From Trissonchulus latispiculum (taxonomy: Eukaryota > Nematoda > Enoplea > Enoplida > Ironidae): a stretch of DNA of 64,000 nt. The notes under the pieces are model-generated. The model had not been told where the DNA came from, searched no databases, and saw nothing but the letters and a program-made list of their open reading frames with translations. Position 1 is the first letter of the stretch. Each line of letters starts with the position of its first letter. The translations under genes and the position numbers were made by a program. The DNA lies in the NCBI GenBank assembly GCA_030248195.1, contig JASAND010006748.1:1-64000 (forward strand), written 5' to 3'. Below, one piece after another: positions 20,995 through 32,670 of the stretch.

Positions 20995-21268
20995 TGTGAC
21001 TCCCAGTTTCAGTTTTCGACCAATCAGCACAGAGCAAGCTTGTTTTGATTGGAAGGCACTGAAAGCACAACTCAAAATGTTTGACATTGTCAAACATTCC
21101 CAAAGCACACCGAAAGCACTAAAGCGCAAAGCACAAAGCACAAAGCACAGAAAACCATCATGAACCGGGAAAGCACAAAGCACAAAGCATTGTGCTTTTC
21201 AAACCATCATGAACCGAGAAAGCACAAAGCACAAAAACACAAAGCGCAAAGCACACCATCGTGAACCG
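20995..21268. repeat. Word-array MITE fragment (AAAGCAC word)
   Basis: AAAGCACAAAGCAC is repeated from about 21100 to 21260, interspersed with ACCATCATGAACCGGGA, and ends in GTGAACCGGGCTTA at the junction with the Hog 3' half. No matching left end was found, so it is partial. It resembles the MITE at 35114-35379, which ends in GTGTGAACCAGGC next to TTAA. Confidence 0.55.
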
Positions 21269-21447
21269 GGCTTATCATGCTACTCTTCATTTACTACAAC
21301 AAAGCTCATAAATTGTTCAGTAGAATTAACTTCCTGTCGTTGGAGACGCAACATTGGTTTCAGCAAGCATATTTTCAACTAAGTGGACAAGAATGGACTC
21401 AGTGGATGAACAAATACTTATTGAACCGAACCGTTCAGACTTTTTAG
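21269..21447 (+). pseudogene. Hog pseudogene, 3' half of main exon
   Basis: The sequence starts at TCATGCTACTCT (the SCYS of the Hog C-terminal motif) and matches the last ~60 codons of genes A-C: CATAAATTGTTCAG, ATTGGTTTCAGCAAGC, GAATGGACTCAGTGGATGAA. It ends at the homologous stop near 21447. A one-base deletion shortly after SCYS breaks the frame. With 18059-18300 it forms one disrupted gene. Confidence 0.8.
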
Positions 21448-23354
21448 CATATTTCATGAGATTTGGACGGACAACTTTAATGAACATGCGTGTGAATTCC
21501 GGCACCTTTTTCTTAATACCAGGCGCAGTTTAGCAATTTTTACAAGGACTTAGTTTTGGTAATATATGATTGTTGTGCCCAATTATTGTTAGAATTTGAA
21601 ATTAAAAGTAATCGGAAAATATGTTTAACTGCAATGTTCGTCTCTTTTGGCTTGGGCTCCTGTTCTGAGATTTGTTGGAATCAAAATTTCAACCTATAAT
21701 TATTTATTTTTGAAACTTTAAATGTTGAAGCCATTCGCCATTGCTCTGTTCTAAGCTTGACCGCTCCTATAACCAATCAAAATGCAGGCAACGACCTTCT
21801 GCTTTGATGCGAAGTCGATCCACATCTTCGTGCTTTTAGACCTAGGAATCGACAAATTGCAGTACAGTGCTGGCTACGTGTTGTTTGTTAGTGTACCAAA
21901 AAGTTGTAAACATCGTTAGCCAATAAACAAAGAACCAGACTATTCAGTCTGCAGCAAAGCTAGTTCGACAACAATCGCTATTACTGAGAGTTAGGAAACA
22001 CTTATTGTAATTCTCTTAGAAGTTCTTAGAAGCGTAACGTTGCACAGTAAGGCAACAAGTGGATGGATGCTTTTTGCCAACGCACAGGCTTTATAATCGT
22101 ACTGAAATTAAATCAGTTCGAAAGATATTTGGCAAATGTTTAGTCGCAACCCGCCCTAAGTAGTGTTTCCGGGACTACATTCAGCAGTTGGACACATCAA
22201 TACAAGTTTCCGTTTAAACAGCCGACATAACTGAGAATTTGAAGTACAAGTAGAAGATTGTCTGGTTGATGGTATGCTGTTCATTAGCAATGGTTTTGGA
22301 AAGAACGAGCAAATTTGCGTGATTGGGCTGCCGCTGTCAGTTTTTTCTTACGGGAGCGCGGGGCGCCAAAAATAACGTTTCCGTGAGCATAGCGCTTCGG
22401 CCCCATCACAACTATTCATCAACTCAACTACAGGTTTCGCATAAGATCCATATTATGCTGATTCCATAATATTTCACAACTTTGACTCTATAACCATCCA
22501 GTATATAATTGTGTACTTACGAACTGTTGTATATGTTGTAACGAACGAAATGTAACTGAAATATAGTTGTACTTCAGATGTCCGAGAATACTTCACTGCA
22601 GTGGTCGTTTGCGCCCTTTCAATTTTGAAGTACAGAGTACTTTCGCATGTCGCATCGAGGACAGTCCCCCATATGTCAGTTAGCACATTCATCCCACGAA
22701 TGTTCCCACATGTACAATTTTGGCCAAATCGGTAGAGTCAAAAAAGCTTACAGGGAAGACACATCTGGCAAGAATGTAATGATAATAATAAGGGACATAT
22801 ACACCCAAATTAAGGGGTTGGCTTGTATTGAGAAAAACGCGTCTACCCAATAAAATTAAGCCTTGAAATGGTACCAATTACATAGTTTGGTTTCTAACTT
22901 ATTGAGAACTAAAATATTTGAATTCGTTACTTCAGAGTAAGCATAGCGAAGGAATACAGTATATGTTCACTGAACCGGGTAATCTTGTTTTGCGACATCA
23001 AAGTCAACACACAAACAAACAAAGCCGAATCGTTTTATCGTATGTGGACTCAGCATGGAGGAATGGATATATACTGATTCAACGAATAACTGTCAGAATA
23101 TTGACCAGTTGTGAAACAATGGCAGGCAATTTTGAGATTTTACTGTATAGGAATAGTGTTATACATTTTTGTTCTAAGCTGCCTTGAGCAAGATTCATGG
23201 TAAAGAGTTCACGCTCTCAAGGCTTGAAAGCGGAGTCAGAAATCACGCTCCTAGACAGAATTAATTTCCCATTTATGGATACCTGATAGCAATAATCACA
23301 ACAACAAACAAAACAACAGCAAAAAGATTCCAACCACTTTGCACATGTTTAGAT
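21448..23354. other. No gene recognised
   Basis: Short overlapping frames only, none with a recognisable domain or splice structure. Confidence 0.4.
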
Positions 23355-25290
23355 TAGTGCTGGGGCCGGTTTCAAAAAAACCGGTAGAACCGGAACCGGA
23401 ACCGGTGGGATTTTTAGAACCGGAACCGGAACCGGTGGCTTTTGGAACCGGCCGATTCTGGTGTTAATTTAGGCTGTTTGAAACTTCAATCAAGGTTTAT
23501 TTTGTAAAATTTTGAAATTTTCTTAGAATTTGAATTTAGCATTTAGAATTTAACTTTATTTTGGTACTTCTATTAGATATAAAATTTTGTTTTTGAAATG
23601 TTGTGTAAATGGCAGAAGATTTGATATCAATTTGACGATGTCTCTACTAACAGTTTTCAGTCAATGTTTTAAGTTTTCTGAAAAGGTTATAGAAAAGGAA
23701 AAACTAAAGTGTATTCAGTGTTAACTCTTCTTTAAGGTGATGACAAAGGTAAGCATTAAGGATTTGATGCTTTACGGAATCTCTTCCAGGTTTAGCTGTT
23801 GCCACTGCAATTTTTGTGTGCAAACTTCAACTGAAGCAAACCGGCATACTGAAGGCGCAACTCGAGATTAAGGGTTAAGCTGAGCAACAGTATCCCTGAG
23901 GAGGTACCGTTCTTATTTAATTAAGAGCAATTGGCTAGCGCTACCGAAAAAAGAATGCCTTTGATGGTCTATTAAAAATATTCATATTTCATAGTCATAT
24001 TTTAGTACTTTTTGCTTATATATGGGTTTAGGATTTGATAGGGAATAGCGCTCTTTTGTTACAAATTTGTTTATTTTAGCTACAAAAATTAAAACAAATT
24101 GTATATAAAATAAAAACAAAAACTTAGCAGCTTGATTTATTGTAACATACAATTTTTGGTTTTAAAGGTATGAAGTTAGCTGTTACCTGTGTGCTGCATA
24201 AGCGCTCGAAAAGTTTTAATTTAGTGTTTTAGAACGACCGAGTTGAACCGGCCGGCGGCAGGCCGCCGGCCACCGAAAAATGTCACCGGCCGGCCGCCGG
24301 CCAACGGCCGGCCGGCCGGTGGTTGGCCGTTCTCGGCCGGCGGCCACCGGCCAGCCGGCCGCCGGCAGGCCGGCGGCTAGCCAGACATATTTTTCAGTGT
24401 TTGAAGGCAACCTCAGACAGAAGTTGCAAAATATTTATATTATGCATGACAAAGGCAATGGAATCGGTTTTTACTTTATATATTTGGAAAAAGTTACATT
24501 CAGTCTTGGATTTGTTTTGTAAACATCTGCTGTTCTGGTCAAATTGCTGTGTTAACTACAAATATTTGTGTTAAGCCGGCGGCCAGCCGCCGGCCAATGA
24601 CCGGCCGGCGGCCAGCCGCCGGCCAATGACCGGCCGGCGGCTGAACGGCCGGACGGCCAACGGCCGGCCGCCGGCCGAACGGCCAGACACTCAGCCGGGC
24701 CGGCCACCGGCTCAAAAGCCGCCGGCTTCCCGGCCGTTCTAAAACACTATTTTAATTCTCGTTCAACGATTTTACCCAATGTTTTCTGCTATAGTTTTCG
24801 ATCTTAAAAAATCTTCGACCCCGAGATGAGCTTAGCTGCTTTTTCAATGATTAAGCTTTGTAATGTGTAACTGTAACTGTTGAATCGATAAGCAAATTTT
24901 ATTGGACTGCTTGAAATTAATCGAGGAAAGTTTTGTTCGCTTTCTGAAGGGCAGTAGCTAAATGTTTATCTAGATTGAGAATACTTAGTATTTTGGTAAG
25001 CTCTGGTAGCTAAAATTTCCCCAACATATTATTAAAAATGAAACAGATCATATCTTGTTCACAGTAAATATTTGTATATAAATAGTAAATAGTAAGCAAA
25101 AACATTGTTTAAAAACACGTTCATAGCTTTGTGCAGTTAGCAATTGTCAAAAAGTAAAAAAAACTCGTGTGATTTTAGCTTTTTTATCAAAAATACCAAT
25201 TGGAACCGGAACCGGTAGCTAGAACCGGAACCGGTAGTCAAGAACCGGAACCGGAACCGGTTTCAAAAATCGGAACCGGTCCCAGCACTA
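23355..25290. mobile_element. hAT-type MITE, 1.94 kb, host of nested MITE
   Basis: The left end TAGTGCTGGGGCCGGTTTC is matched by the complement at the right, ending CCCAGCACTA at 25290. The flanks GTTTAGAT (23347-23354) and GATTAGAT (25291-25298) agree in 7 of 8 positions, consistent with an aged 8-bp hAT duplication. Both ends carry arrays of GGAACCGGAACCGGT. No transposase is present. A second MITE is inserted at 24222-24749. Confidence 0.83.
24222..24749. mobile_element. hAT-type MITE, 528 bp, nested, exact TSD
   Basis: Terminal inverted repeats begin TAGTGTTTTAGAACG (left) and end CGTTCTAAAACACTA (right). They are flanked by the exact 8-bp duplication TTTTAATT (24214-24221 and 24750-24757). 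Just inside each end are very GC-rich arrays of GGCCGGCGGCC-type words. The reading frames across these arrays are repeat products. Confidence 0.9.
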
Positions 25291-25734
25291 GATTAGATCA
25301 CCACATACAGTATTCTTAAAGCCCAAATGAGTTGCCGTTTGTTTTTCTTATCACTGTTTAGGTATTATATAGAACAAATTGGGTAATTATTTAATTTAAA
25401 CAGCTTCCTCTATAATATGAGGTTACGTTCAATAGAATACTTCAACAGTTAAAGCTAGTTCTTATGCATAAATTCGAAAACTCTGGGGGTCTTGCACTTA
25501 TACAGGGCCATGATGGAAGGAGCAGGATGTAATCCATGTCTTGGCAGGGTTTGAATGAAACATCCACATTCCAACGAACAGGTACACGAGTGGAAATAAA
25601 AAGCGCAAAAAATAATATTTTTGCCTTTTGTTTTTGTGAATAAAAACACTTCTGTAAAGTGCTGCATTTGTTAGTGCTGGATGCATGCATTCAATTGGTG
25701 AATAACTATGGAATTTTAATAACAGGATATTGCA

Positions 25735-25935
25735 GGCGTGCACTCCGACGGCACATTTGAAGGTTCTTGTGATTAGACGTAATATACAGGCTTTGCATCA
25801 GTTGCAAGCAAAGGATTAGTTTTTGCCAGTCTAATAAATTTTTGCTGTAATAATTTATAACCTTCTAAATAAAGGTTTCGCAATGAATGGAACTTAATAG
25901 TATGATTTTAAGCATCAGTTTGAGCATTTGTTACT
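25735..25935 (+). promoter_or_regulatory. Paralogous upstream module, Hog B
   Basis: Shared with 32395-32670 upstream of Hog C. Both contain GACGTAATATACAG, a TTGCATCA(T/G)TTGCA segment, TTTTTGCTG followed by AATTTATAA, and ACTGCAGA in the same order. It lies about 0.7-0.85 kb before the signal-peptide exon. Retained homology outside the exons may be leftover from duplication or a conserved control region. Confidence 0.5.
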
Positions 25936-26404
25936 GCAGAGTGGCTGACCATTTAACAGTGTACTATTTTAGATAAGGCCAGTTTAGGACTCAGCGAGAA
26001 GGCGTGCCTCCTAACATTAAATTTGTTCCAATATATTTCCTTCGAAACTTTCGCATCAAAACTGCACCAACAAAAACCAAAATATCTTTATAAATTTCTG
26101 TCTCCCGAAGCTCTCAGTAACTACAGTGTTACAAGGTGATTGCTCTCCTGTAATATTGCATTGTTCGCATTCAAAATTCCAAAAACTGTCCAAATGCATA
26201 TTTTTAACTAACAAACTGCGCTGCACACATACTAAGTTCAGTTTTGCGGAAGCCTGATTCCTTCACACTGACTTGTCTAGAACACTAACCAGTAATGACT
26301 ATCAATTTAGTACAAAACCGCATTACAAATTTGTTCAAAGATAAAAATTAAGCTGTCTTTAGCCTTTGAAGAGTAGATCACAGAAATCAATTGAAGGACG
26401 GACT

Positions 26405-26470
26405 AGAAAACCAATTGGAGTATGGAATAGAAAACCAATTAGACTATGGAATAGAAAACCAATTGGAGGA
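26405..26470 (+). repeat. 24-bp tandem repeat, ~2.7 units
   Basis: AGAAAACCAATTGGAGTATG and its near copies recur with a 24-base period, just upstream of the Hog B signal exon. Each unit contains CCAAT. Confidence 0.65.
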
Positions 26471-26599
26471 TACACTGTAAATTGATGTTAAAAGGGCATT
26501 CATCCTGCTAAAATACTACATCATTTTTGGTTTTAAGCATTGCTGGGTTTTCCGTGACTTGAGCTGGTTGGTAAATTTTTTACAGGCTACATTGGATTA

Positions 26600-27472
26600 A
26601 TGATTGCCATAATATTGATGCTCAGTGATCTGATATGGATTACTGCAGGTAACGCTTTGTTTTTCATGTTCCGTGTTAAACTCGTGCATTTTAATTTGCT
26701 AAACAGTATATTCTGTACTTGGCATGTTGCTGTAACTAGAGTTGTACAACAAATCGTGCAAATTATGTTTTCTTAAATATGTTAAGGTGGCTACTGCGAA
26801 GACCTTTGTCGTGATACTGGAATAAGTGACATTACGTGCCCACCTTGTCCACCGACGCCTGCCGCATGTATTTCTGGAAACATGTTTGCTCGAACAACAG
26901 TTGGTCCCCTTCCAGTGGCTTCGCTGATAAATGCTCCAAACAGGATAAATGTTTTGGCCATTTCCGAAAAAGGTTCGCTTGTGTGGTCACCAATTAGCTT
27001 CCACTTACATCCACCAAACAATCGAACACAAACTGGTATCAGGCTTCGTGTAAAAAGAAATATTCAGGTGGATTTAACCACGGAACATCAGTTGTTTGCC
27101 TGTGATTGCAGGAGCGGAAAAATTCATGAAAAGTCAAAATCTGCTAAGTTTATAAACAGGCAGTCATGCCTTGTTTTGCCGAAACCGAATGGTTATGAGT
27201 GTGCTAGAGTGGAATCAGCTCGCTCGGTTGAAATAGTTGGTCTTTACAGTCCGATTACGGCAGACGGAACTATTGTAGTAAATGGAGTTGGCCTATCTTG
27301 CTACTCTTACATTGACCACAGAACTGTCCATAGACTTTTTAGCAGAATTTACACCCTGTCAGCGGATATGAAACATTGGATTCAGCAGGTATTTTATCAC
27401 CTGAAATGGCATGAATGGACACAGTGGATGAACTATTGTTTACTGGATTCTGGTATATTCCAGCATATCTGA
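26600..27472 (+). CDS. Hog (Hint) domain protein B, two exons
   Basis: Exon 1 (26600-26648) encodes MIAIILMLSDLIWITA, a clear hydrophobic signal peptide. GT at 26649 and AG at 26785-26786 bound a 138-base intron; exon 2 is 26787-27472. The joined frame gives 244 residues. After the signal come C20, C24, C34 and C37, then the Hint domain from C44 (CISGN). TxxH is at 114-117, GLYSPITADGT starts at 168, and the SCY cysteine is near 188. By homology with Hedgehog, Hint would cleave before C44 and release a ~27-residue four-Cys peptide, possibly modified at its C-terminus. No Hedgehog signalling domain is present. All expected Hog motifs are intact. It belongs to the same-strand cluster with A and C. 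Confidence 0.88.
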
Positions 27473-28470
27473 AGGAAGAATTAAGCTAGCATATGGCGAT
27501 TTCAGAGAATGACTTAGAACTTGTACATGAATAAATGCGTGAATAATTTGTGTACTAACCAAAACACTATAACACTTTATTTCAAAGGAAAATAAAACTG
27601 CATTCACTTACAGCGTTGACTTAGATTCAACTTGTTCAACTCTTGACTGGATACAGATATACAGATGCTCTTAACTGCTACTTTTTTTAGAAAAAGACTT
27701 AAAAGTTTTATACCCTGTTTCCACAACCAGCCTTTCATCAGACCAGAGCACAACAAGCTAATGTCTGGCTGAAGGCAATTTACAAACTTGCGATATCTGA
27801 TTTTCATTGGGCACTCTTTAAACTTTAACCAGACTTCGAATGTGTAGCCAAAGCAGTCACGATTAGACACAGTTCACTTATTGATTTTACTGTTTACTCA
27901 ATTTAGCACAATAGTGTCTCATTCCATCTCACAATGCGAGAACTTTAGATTTCGTAATTTCTTGCCTATTTTGCGATTCCGTTGAGCATGTGATAAGAAA
28001 CGACTAATGAAGAGTTTTTTTATTTCTGCAGCAACAGTTGCTATTTAAAAAATTAAAACATGTTCAGCTAACCCGTATTTTCTTTAAGCACATGAATGCA
28101 CTGAAAACTTTTTAAACATTGGTCGGCTACGCCAGAAACGAGAGAGAATAACTACAAAACGAAGAAGCCTGGTCAGACTAGACGTCCTTGCACTCCATCG
28201 GATTGAAATTGACTGGCACCTACTCGTGACTCCCTCAGAGTAAAAAATTATTTGCTTTGATTTTCAAGACCGCCTAGGCGTCAGCTTTGACCTGACTTGA
28301 TGTATATGTACTATTTCAAAATTTGAACGTTTTTCGAAAAATTCCGCTCTCTGATCTAAAATTTCGGCATAGCAATTCTAGTAAAGTGAGTAAGGATAGC
28401 ATAATCATAGAGCTCAATCTGAGATCAATCCAACGATATAGAGTTTTCGTGGCGACAGCCAAAGAATAGC
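26750..28470 (+). repeat. Segmental duplication, copy 2 (Hog B locus)
   Basis: Paralogous to 14470-16495 (see that entry). Copy 2 ends within a sequence that is then mirrored at about 28470-28640 (AATTTTTAAACAATT, CTATATCGTTGGACTGA), so the duplication boundary abuts an inverted repeat. Confidence 0.8.
27591..27596 (+). terminator. Poly(A) signal AATAAA, Hog B
   Basis: A canonical AATAAA 118 bases after the Hog B stop. Confidence 0.6.
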
Positions 28471-28640
28471 AGAAATAAGGCAATTGTTTAAAAATTCATT
28501 GCTGGCGCAATATAAGTTGGAGCTATATCGTAAAACTCTATATCGTTGGACTGACCTCAGATTAAGCTCTATGAGTATGCTAATTTACGCCTTTTGCTAG
28601 AATCGCAATGCCGAAATTTCGGGTCAAAAAGTGGGTTAGT
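28250..28640. repeat. Inverted repeat at duplication edge
   Basis: CATAGAGCTCAATCTGAGAT and CCAACGATATAGAGTTTT (about 28406-28455) are mirrored at about 28525-28570 (AAAACTCTATATCGTTGG, CTCAGATTAAGCTCTATG). A further inverted match to the left part (CGCCTAGGCGTCAGCTTTGA) occurs near 30110-30135 (TCAAAGCTGACGCCTAG), so a related element probably brackets 28640-30060. Confidence 0.65.
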
Positions 28641-28804
28641 TGTTGGTGTATTCAGAGTAGAAATGTAGAATGCAAAGGCATAAGTGGTGTCGTAAACTGA
28701 TTACGACAAATTTTCTGAGGGGGGAAAGATGTGGACGCTGTGTCGTTTTTTATTGTGCGTGTCCTGGTTTAAATTGTGGTGGTTACCATCTTGTTTGTGC
28801 TTCC

Positions 28805-29820
28805 GTGAGTGTGTCCTACCATGCTCTAAACTATACATTCTACATGACAGGTAGACATGCAGACGTCCCAAAGCATAGAGACTTCGGAGAGACAGAGACT
28901 TTGGAGAGAAAGACCGACAATAGCCCAAAAAATGTGTCCACATACATGTCGGAATGTGTAAACATGTACACATGTATAGGAGTATACTTGTCCTAGTGAG
29001 CATTGAGCTCTAGCAATATGGATTACACCGAACATCCCCAGAGCCAGACAGCCACTATTTATGTGTACATTTACATGTTGACACATGTATACATGGACAC
29101 ATGTGTACATGGATACATGTATACATGGACACATGTATACATGGACACACGTATACATGGACACACGTATACATGGACACATGTATACATGGACACATGT
29201 GTACATGGACACATGTGTACATGGACACATGTGTACATGGACACATGTGTACATGGACACATGTATACATGGACACATGTGTACATGGACACGTGTATAC
29301 ATGGACACATGTATACATGGACACATGTATACATGGACACGTGTGTACATGGACACGTATATACATGGACACAGGTATACATGGACACATGTATACATGG
29401 ACACATGCGGGAACATGTACACATGTATACATGTATGTATATGTATACATAGAAAGTGGGAGTCTGGCTCTGGAGGAATTTGGTGTAAACCAGATTGCAA
29501 GAGCGGTTAGAGCTTAATGCGCTCTAGGGTAGGCGTACATCTACACATGTGTACATGTTTGCACCTGTGGACATGTAGATGGACACATTTTTGGGGATGC
29601 TGTCGCTCTGTCTGTGTCTCTCATCTCTTTCAAGTGTGGTCTGGGGTCTACATGTCTATATTTCTGACCATGTAAATGTAGACATGTATCTTCGTTGGGC
29701 CTCTAAGTTGGGGCATTCCCTCGTCTCTTTTTCCCTTCTACGCATAGGTCTTGGACGGGTAAACCCTTGCACATATGTAGAATGTATAGTTTAGAGCGCG
29801 GCAAGACACACTCACATGGA
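28805..29820. mobile_element. Foldback element with minisatellite core
   Basis: Outer arms: 28824-28845 is an exact inverted copy of 29775-29796 (22 bp), extended on the outside by GTGAGTGTGTC opposite GACACACTCAC. Inner arms near 29020-29055 and 29455-29495 are also mirrored (CCAGAGCCAGAC opposite GTCTGGCTCTGG). The core is the 16-bp minisatellite at 29081-29400. The long open frames on both strands (His-Val-Tyr-Met-type repeats) come from the repeat and are not genes. Confidence 0.75.
29081..29400. repeat. 16-bp minisatellite, 20 uninterrupted units
   Basis: Twenty head-to-tail copies of ACACATGTATACATGG with no indel across 320 bases. Variation is limited mainly to A/G or C/T at positions 5-9 of the unit. 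The unit is close to self-complementary (CATGTATACATG) and mostly alternating purine-pyrimidine, so hairpins or Z-DNA are possible. A 16-base unit has no stop in several frames, which explains the open frames. Confidence 0.95.
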
Positions 29821-31550
29821 CAAACAAAAAATTAAATCGTCGGAGAGCTGTCTTATGTAACAACTAACAGTTTGGAAACCAGCGTAACAGCGTAATTGTC
29901 TTCAAAGCTGTAAACTTTAGAAATTTGGTTCACCAGAGCCTTTATTTTTCAAATTGTCGTAGAATTTGCGCTTCCTTCTTTTTTAGTTTGTCGTAATGTT
30001 GGAAGTATACATTATACGCGTGTCCATTGTCGTTAGGTTTGAATACATGGAAAAACAACCAAAAAGTGGCATTCTTCAAAAAATCTACTTTCATATTTTG
30101 AAATACTATATTAGGTCAAAGCTGACGCCTAGCCTGTCCCGAAAATCTAATCCAAAAATTTGTGCAGTTGACGAAATAGTTGCCAGGTATAGTTGCCAGT
30201 CAAACTCGAAAAACGGCAAAGATCCAAGAATTTTCACTATAAAAAATAGAATAACTCACGCAATATCCAAATGAAAATGTTGACATTTGGAGTGTAGGGC
30301 CTTCAGACAAGGGATAATGTTTCCTGAAAAAATCGCCGTAGTACGATGTAACAAACGTTCTGGCCAAAGAAAAGCGGTGCCCTTTGAAAACTTAAAACTT
30401 AAAAACATTTTCACAAAAAGAAAGATATCACCAGTCCGGTTCAGAAAATATATACTTTATGATAGCTATTGAAGCGCATTTGAGACATAAAGAAAACAAT
30501 TTCGCTTTCTACTTTTTTTGGTCAGACTTTAGCCACCAAATGTATCAAGTTTTTGTTAAGATAAAGTGACATATGAATCGATATGACGAACATATTAATT
30601 ACCAACACATGAATTAATATCATGTGAATTATGCAATGAAATTATATAAAATCCATGTCAATGTTTAGTTCTTTAGTGCTCGTTGTAGCTGATCGCAGTT
30701 TTTAAAGCCCATTTACAGCTGCTTGAATTACGCAAGAAATTTCATAGTTAAAGCAATCAATGAGTATCAAATCAAAACCATACATACATGAATTTTCCTA
30801 TTTTAAAAGTACAGAATTTATTTGCAAGACACAATTGATCAACGCAGAAAGCCAAGCGGTCAGGTATCTCGTTATTTTCATGCACTAGTAAACATTAGCT
30901 ATTGTGTTGCTTGCTATTCAGTGAATATCTGTCAACATGTTAACCTGCTACTTCTTCGATTTGGTGGGGTTACCCTTGGAGAAGCAGGACTAGATGCATT
31001 CCAGCTAGACGATGCTTCTAATGGGTGTAGGTTTCTTGTCAGACGTCGTCCTTTAGTGTTGGGTTTCCCTCTAGTGTACAATTGTTTTATCCTCCTTCTC
31101 TATATCTATCATCTGTTGTTTTCACTGCACTGGATGATATGGCCAGTTGGTATCTGATACGGTGACGGGGCTTCGCCTTTTTGTGAGTCTGTGTGTTATG
31201 TTTATGTATTGTGTATATTTGTTTGATTGTCGGGCCACTAAACTATATTAGTATTTACTCTTCCTATCTTCGCTATATTCTATTTAAATTTATTAGGATG
31301 CTACTTTCGTAGGTTTTCGGGCTCCTAAGTTAGTTTGAGTTAGTCTGTTTATTATTTTAAGGTGAGTCGTGTGGTTCCCGCTCGCTGAACTATTCAAATC
31401 TAGTGGGGCTATCCCGGATGTTTCCTCTTCACTTATAACTGATGTCCTCGTTTCAGTTGCCTTCGCGGGGTAACGGTGTCATCGTATTCGTTTGGTGTAA
31501 ACAGGCCCTCTAATTGCAGCCTTGCCTACACTCACAACTCTACATGTTTG
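29821..31550. other. No gene recognised
   Basis: Short frames without domains. Part of an inverted repeat with 28250-28640 lies near 30040-30140. Nothing else is supported. Confidence 0.4.
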
Positions 31551-32160
31551 TAGGTACAATTATGAGAGCTATACTACAATTGTATATATTGTAATTACAA
31601 TTTTCTGAAGTTGTTTTTACAAATATACAAATGTGCAATTGCTTAAATATATTGTTCACTAACTATGCTACTAATCGTTTAAATTTAATTTGACATTTGC
31701 ATCAATAATGGGATTTTCATTAGTAATACAACTGTTCGGAGAAGGAAGTCACATTAAATACTATAATAGTAGTTTGTAAATTCTTATTTTTCTGCTAGAA
31801 CTGTAAAATGGCGCTACAACTCTATGATTTAATAAACAACGTACAGCGATAACATCTTTCCCAAACGCAGCCATTTTGTGGCATCTACAATCCTTTTTGG
31901 TATTTATGTATTGTAGTAGAATTTTACAACAGGAAATTGACGAAAAAGAATTGGCCCAGTATAGTTCTTTTATGAAATGCACAGCATTCTACAGTTGTAT
32001 GGCAACAAGTGGAGTGATTGTTATATGAATCTGAATATTCTATACAATTGTAATTACAATTCTTACGATAAGACAGCTGCAGGTCAGATAGTTGGTCTAT
32101 GAAACCCAATCTGACTACAATTGTGGGTATTGTAGTCAGCAATTATTTTATGAAATAGTC
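31551..32160. repeat. AT-rich word-repeat foldback (ACAATTGTAATTACAATT)
   Basis: TACAATTGTATATATTGTAA near 31572 and ACAATTGTAATTACAATT near 32042, plus CTACAATTGTGGGTATTGTA near 32112, form mirrored word clusters at both ends. This is the same layout as the other word-array MITEs. Ends and target duplication were not resolved. Confidence 0.45.
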
Positions 32161-32394
32161 CCCTGACATTGGATTCCGATTGTTCTTACTCCATCGATTC
32201 TGGAAAAGTGAGGTTTTCAAATTTTTGTATCCAAATCCCAACTTTGGCTTTCGGAAATATAATAAATTATTTATTCAGCGTTATATCCACAAGGTTTATG
32301 ATAATACTGTTGGTCCTGTTAATGTGTTTCGCAACGACATCCGCTAGATATTGAATTCTTTCGTGCTGACTGATTTTTGCACCAGCGCAATAAA

Positions 32395-32670
32395 TATTGC
32401 AGGAGTGTTCTTCAAAACGCACTGCCAGATTTTTCTTATTAAGACGTAATATACAGCTCTTGCATCATTTGCATTTTATAAATCTGTTTTTATTTGTCTA
32501 CTAGATTTTTTGCTGCAAGAATTTATAATCTTGAAAAGTGATTATATGTTATATGTATGTTATATGTTACTTTTTAAGTTATATGTTTATATAAACCTAA
32601 GCGATGTTATAGATGATAGTTAACACTAAGATTTAAAGCACCATTTTGCGATTGTAATATTACTGCAGAA
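32395..32670 (+). promoter_or_regulatory. Paralogous upstream module, Hog C
   Basis: Counterpart of 25735-25935 with the same ordered landmarks (GACGTAATATACAG, TTGCATCATTTGCA, AATTTATAA, ACTGCAGA). It lies about 1.0-1.3 kb before the Hog C signal exon. Confidence 0.5.

Larger units (their letters stand above)
18301..21268. mobile_element. ~3 kb insertion splitting the Hog pseudogene
   Basis: This DNA separates the two halves of the pseudogene. It contains a GC-rich part (18380-19020) with a duplicated TCGTAGGTCCCTCTCCGG segment, an AT-rich part (20450-20950) and a word-repeat stretch at its right end. No transposase or RT frame was found, and the open frames in the GC-rich part overlap on both strands without any recognised domain. 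It is probably composite. The superfamily is unknown. Confidence 0.5.

Noticed and set aside
24216..24574. Gly/Pro/Arg-rich frames at the ends of the nested MITE
   Set aside because: They are products of the GGCCGGCGG word arrays.
28826..29517. Long open frames on both strands (up to 224 codons) rich in His, Val, Tyr, Met and Thr
   Set aside because: They are translations of the 16-bp minisatellite and its flanks. Open frames occur on both strands with the same 16-residue period.
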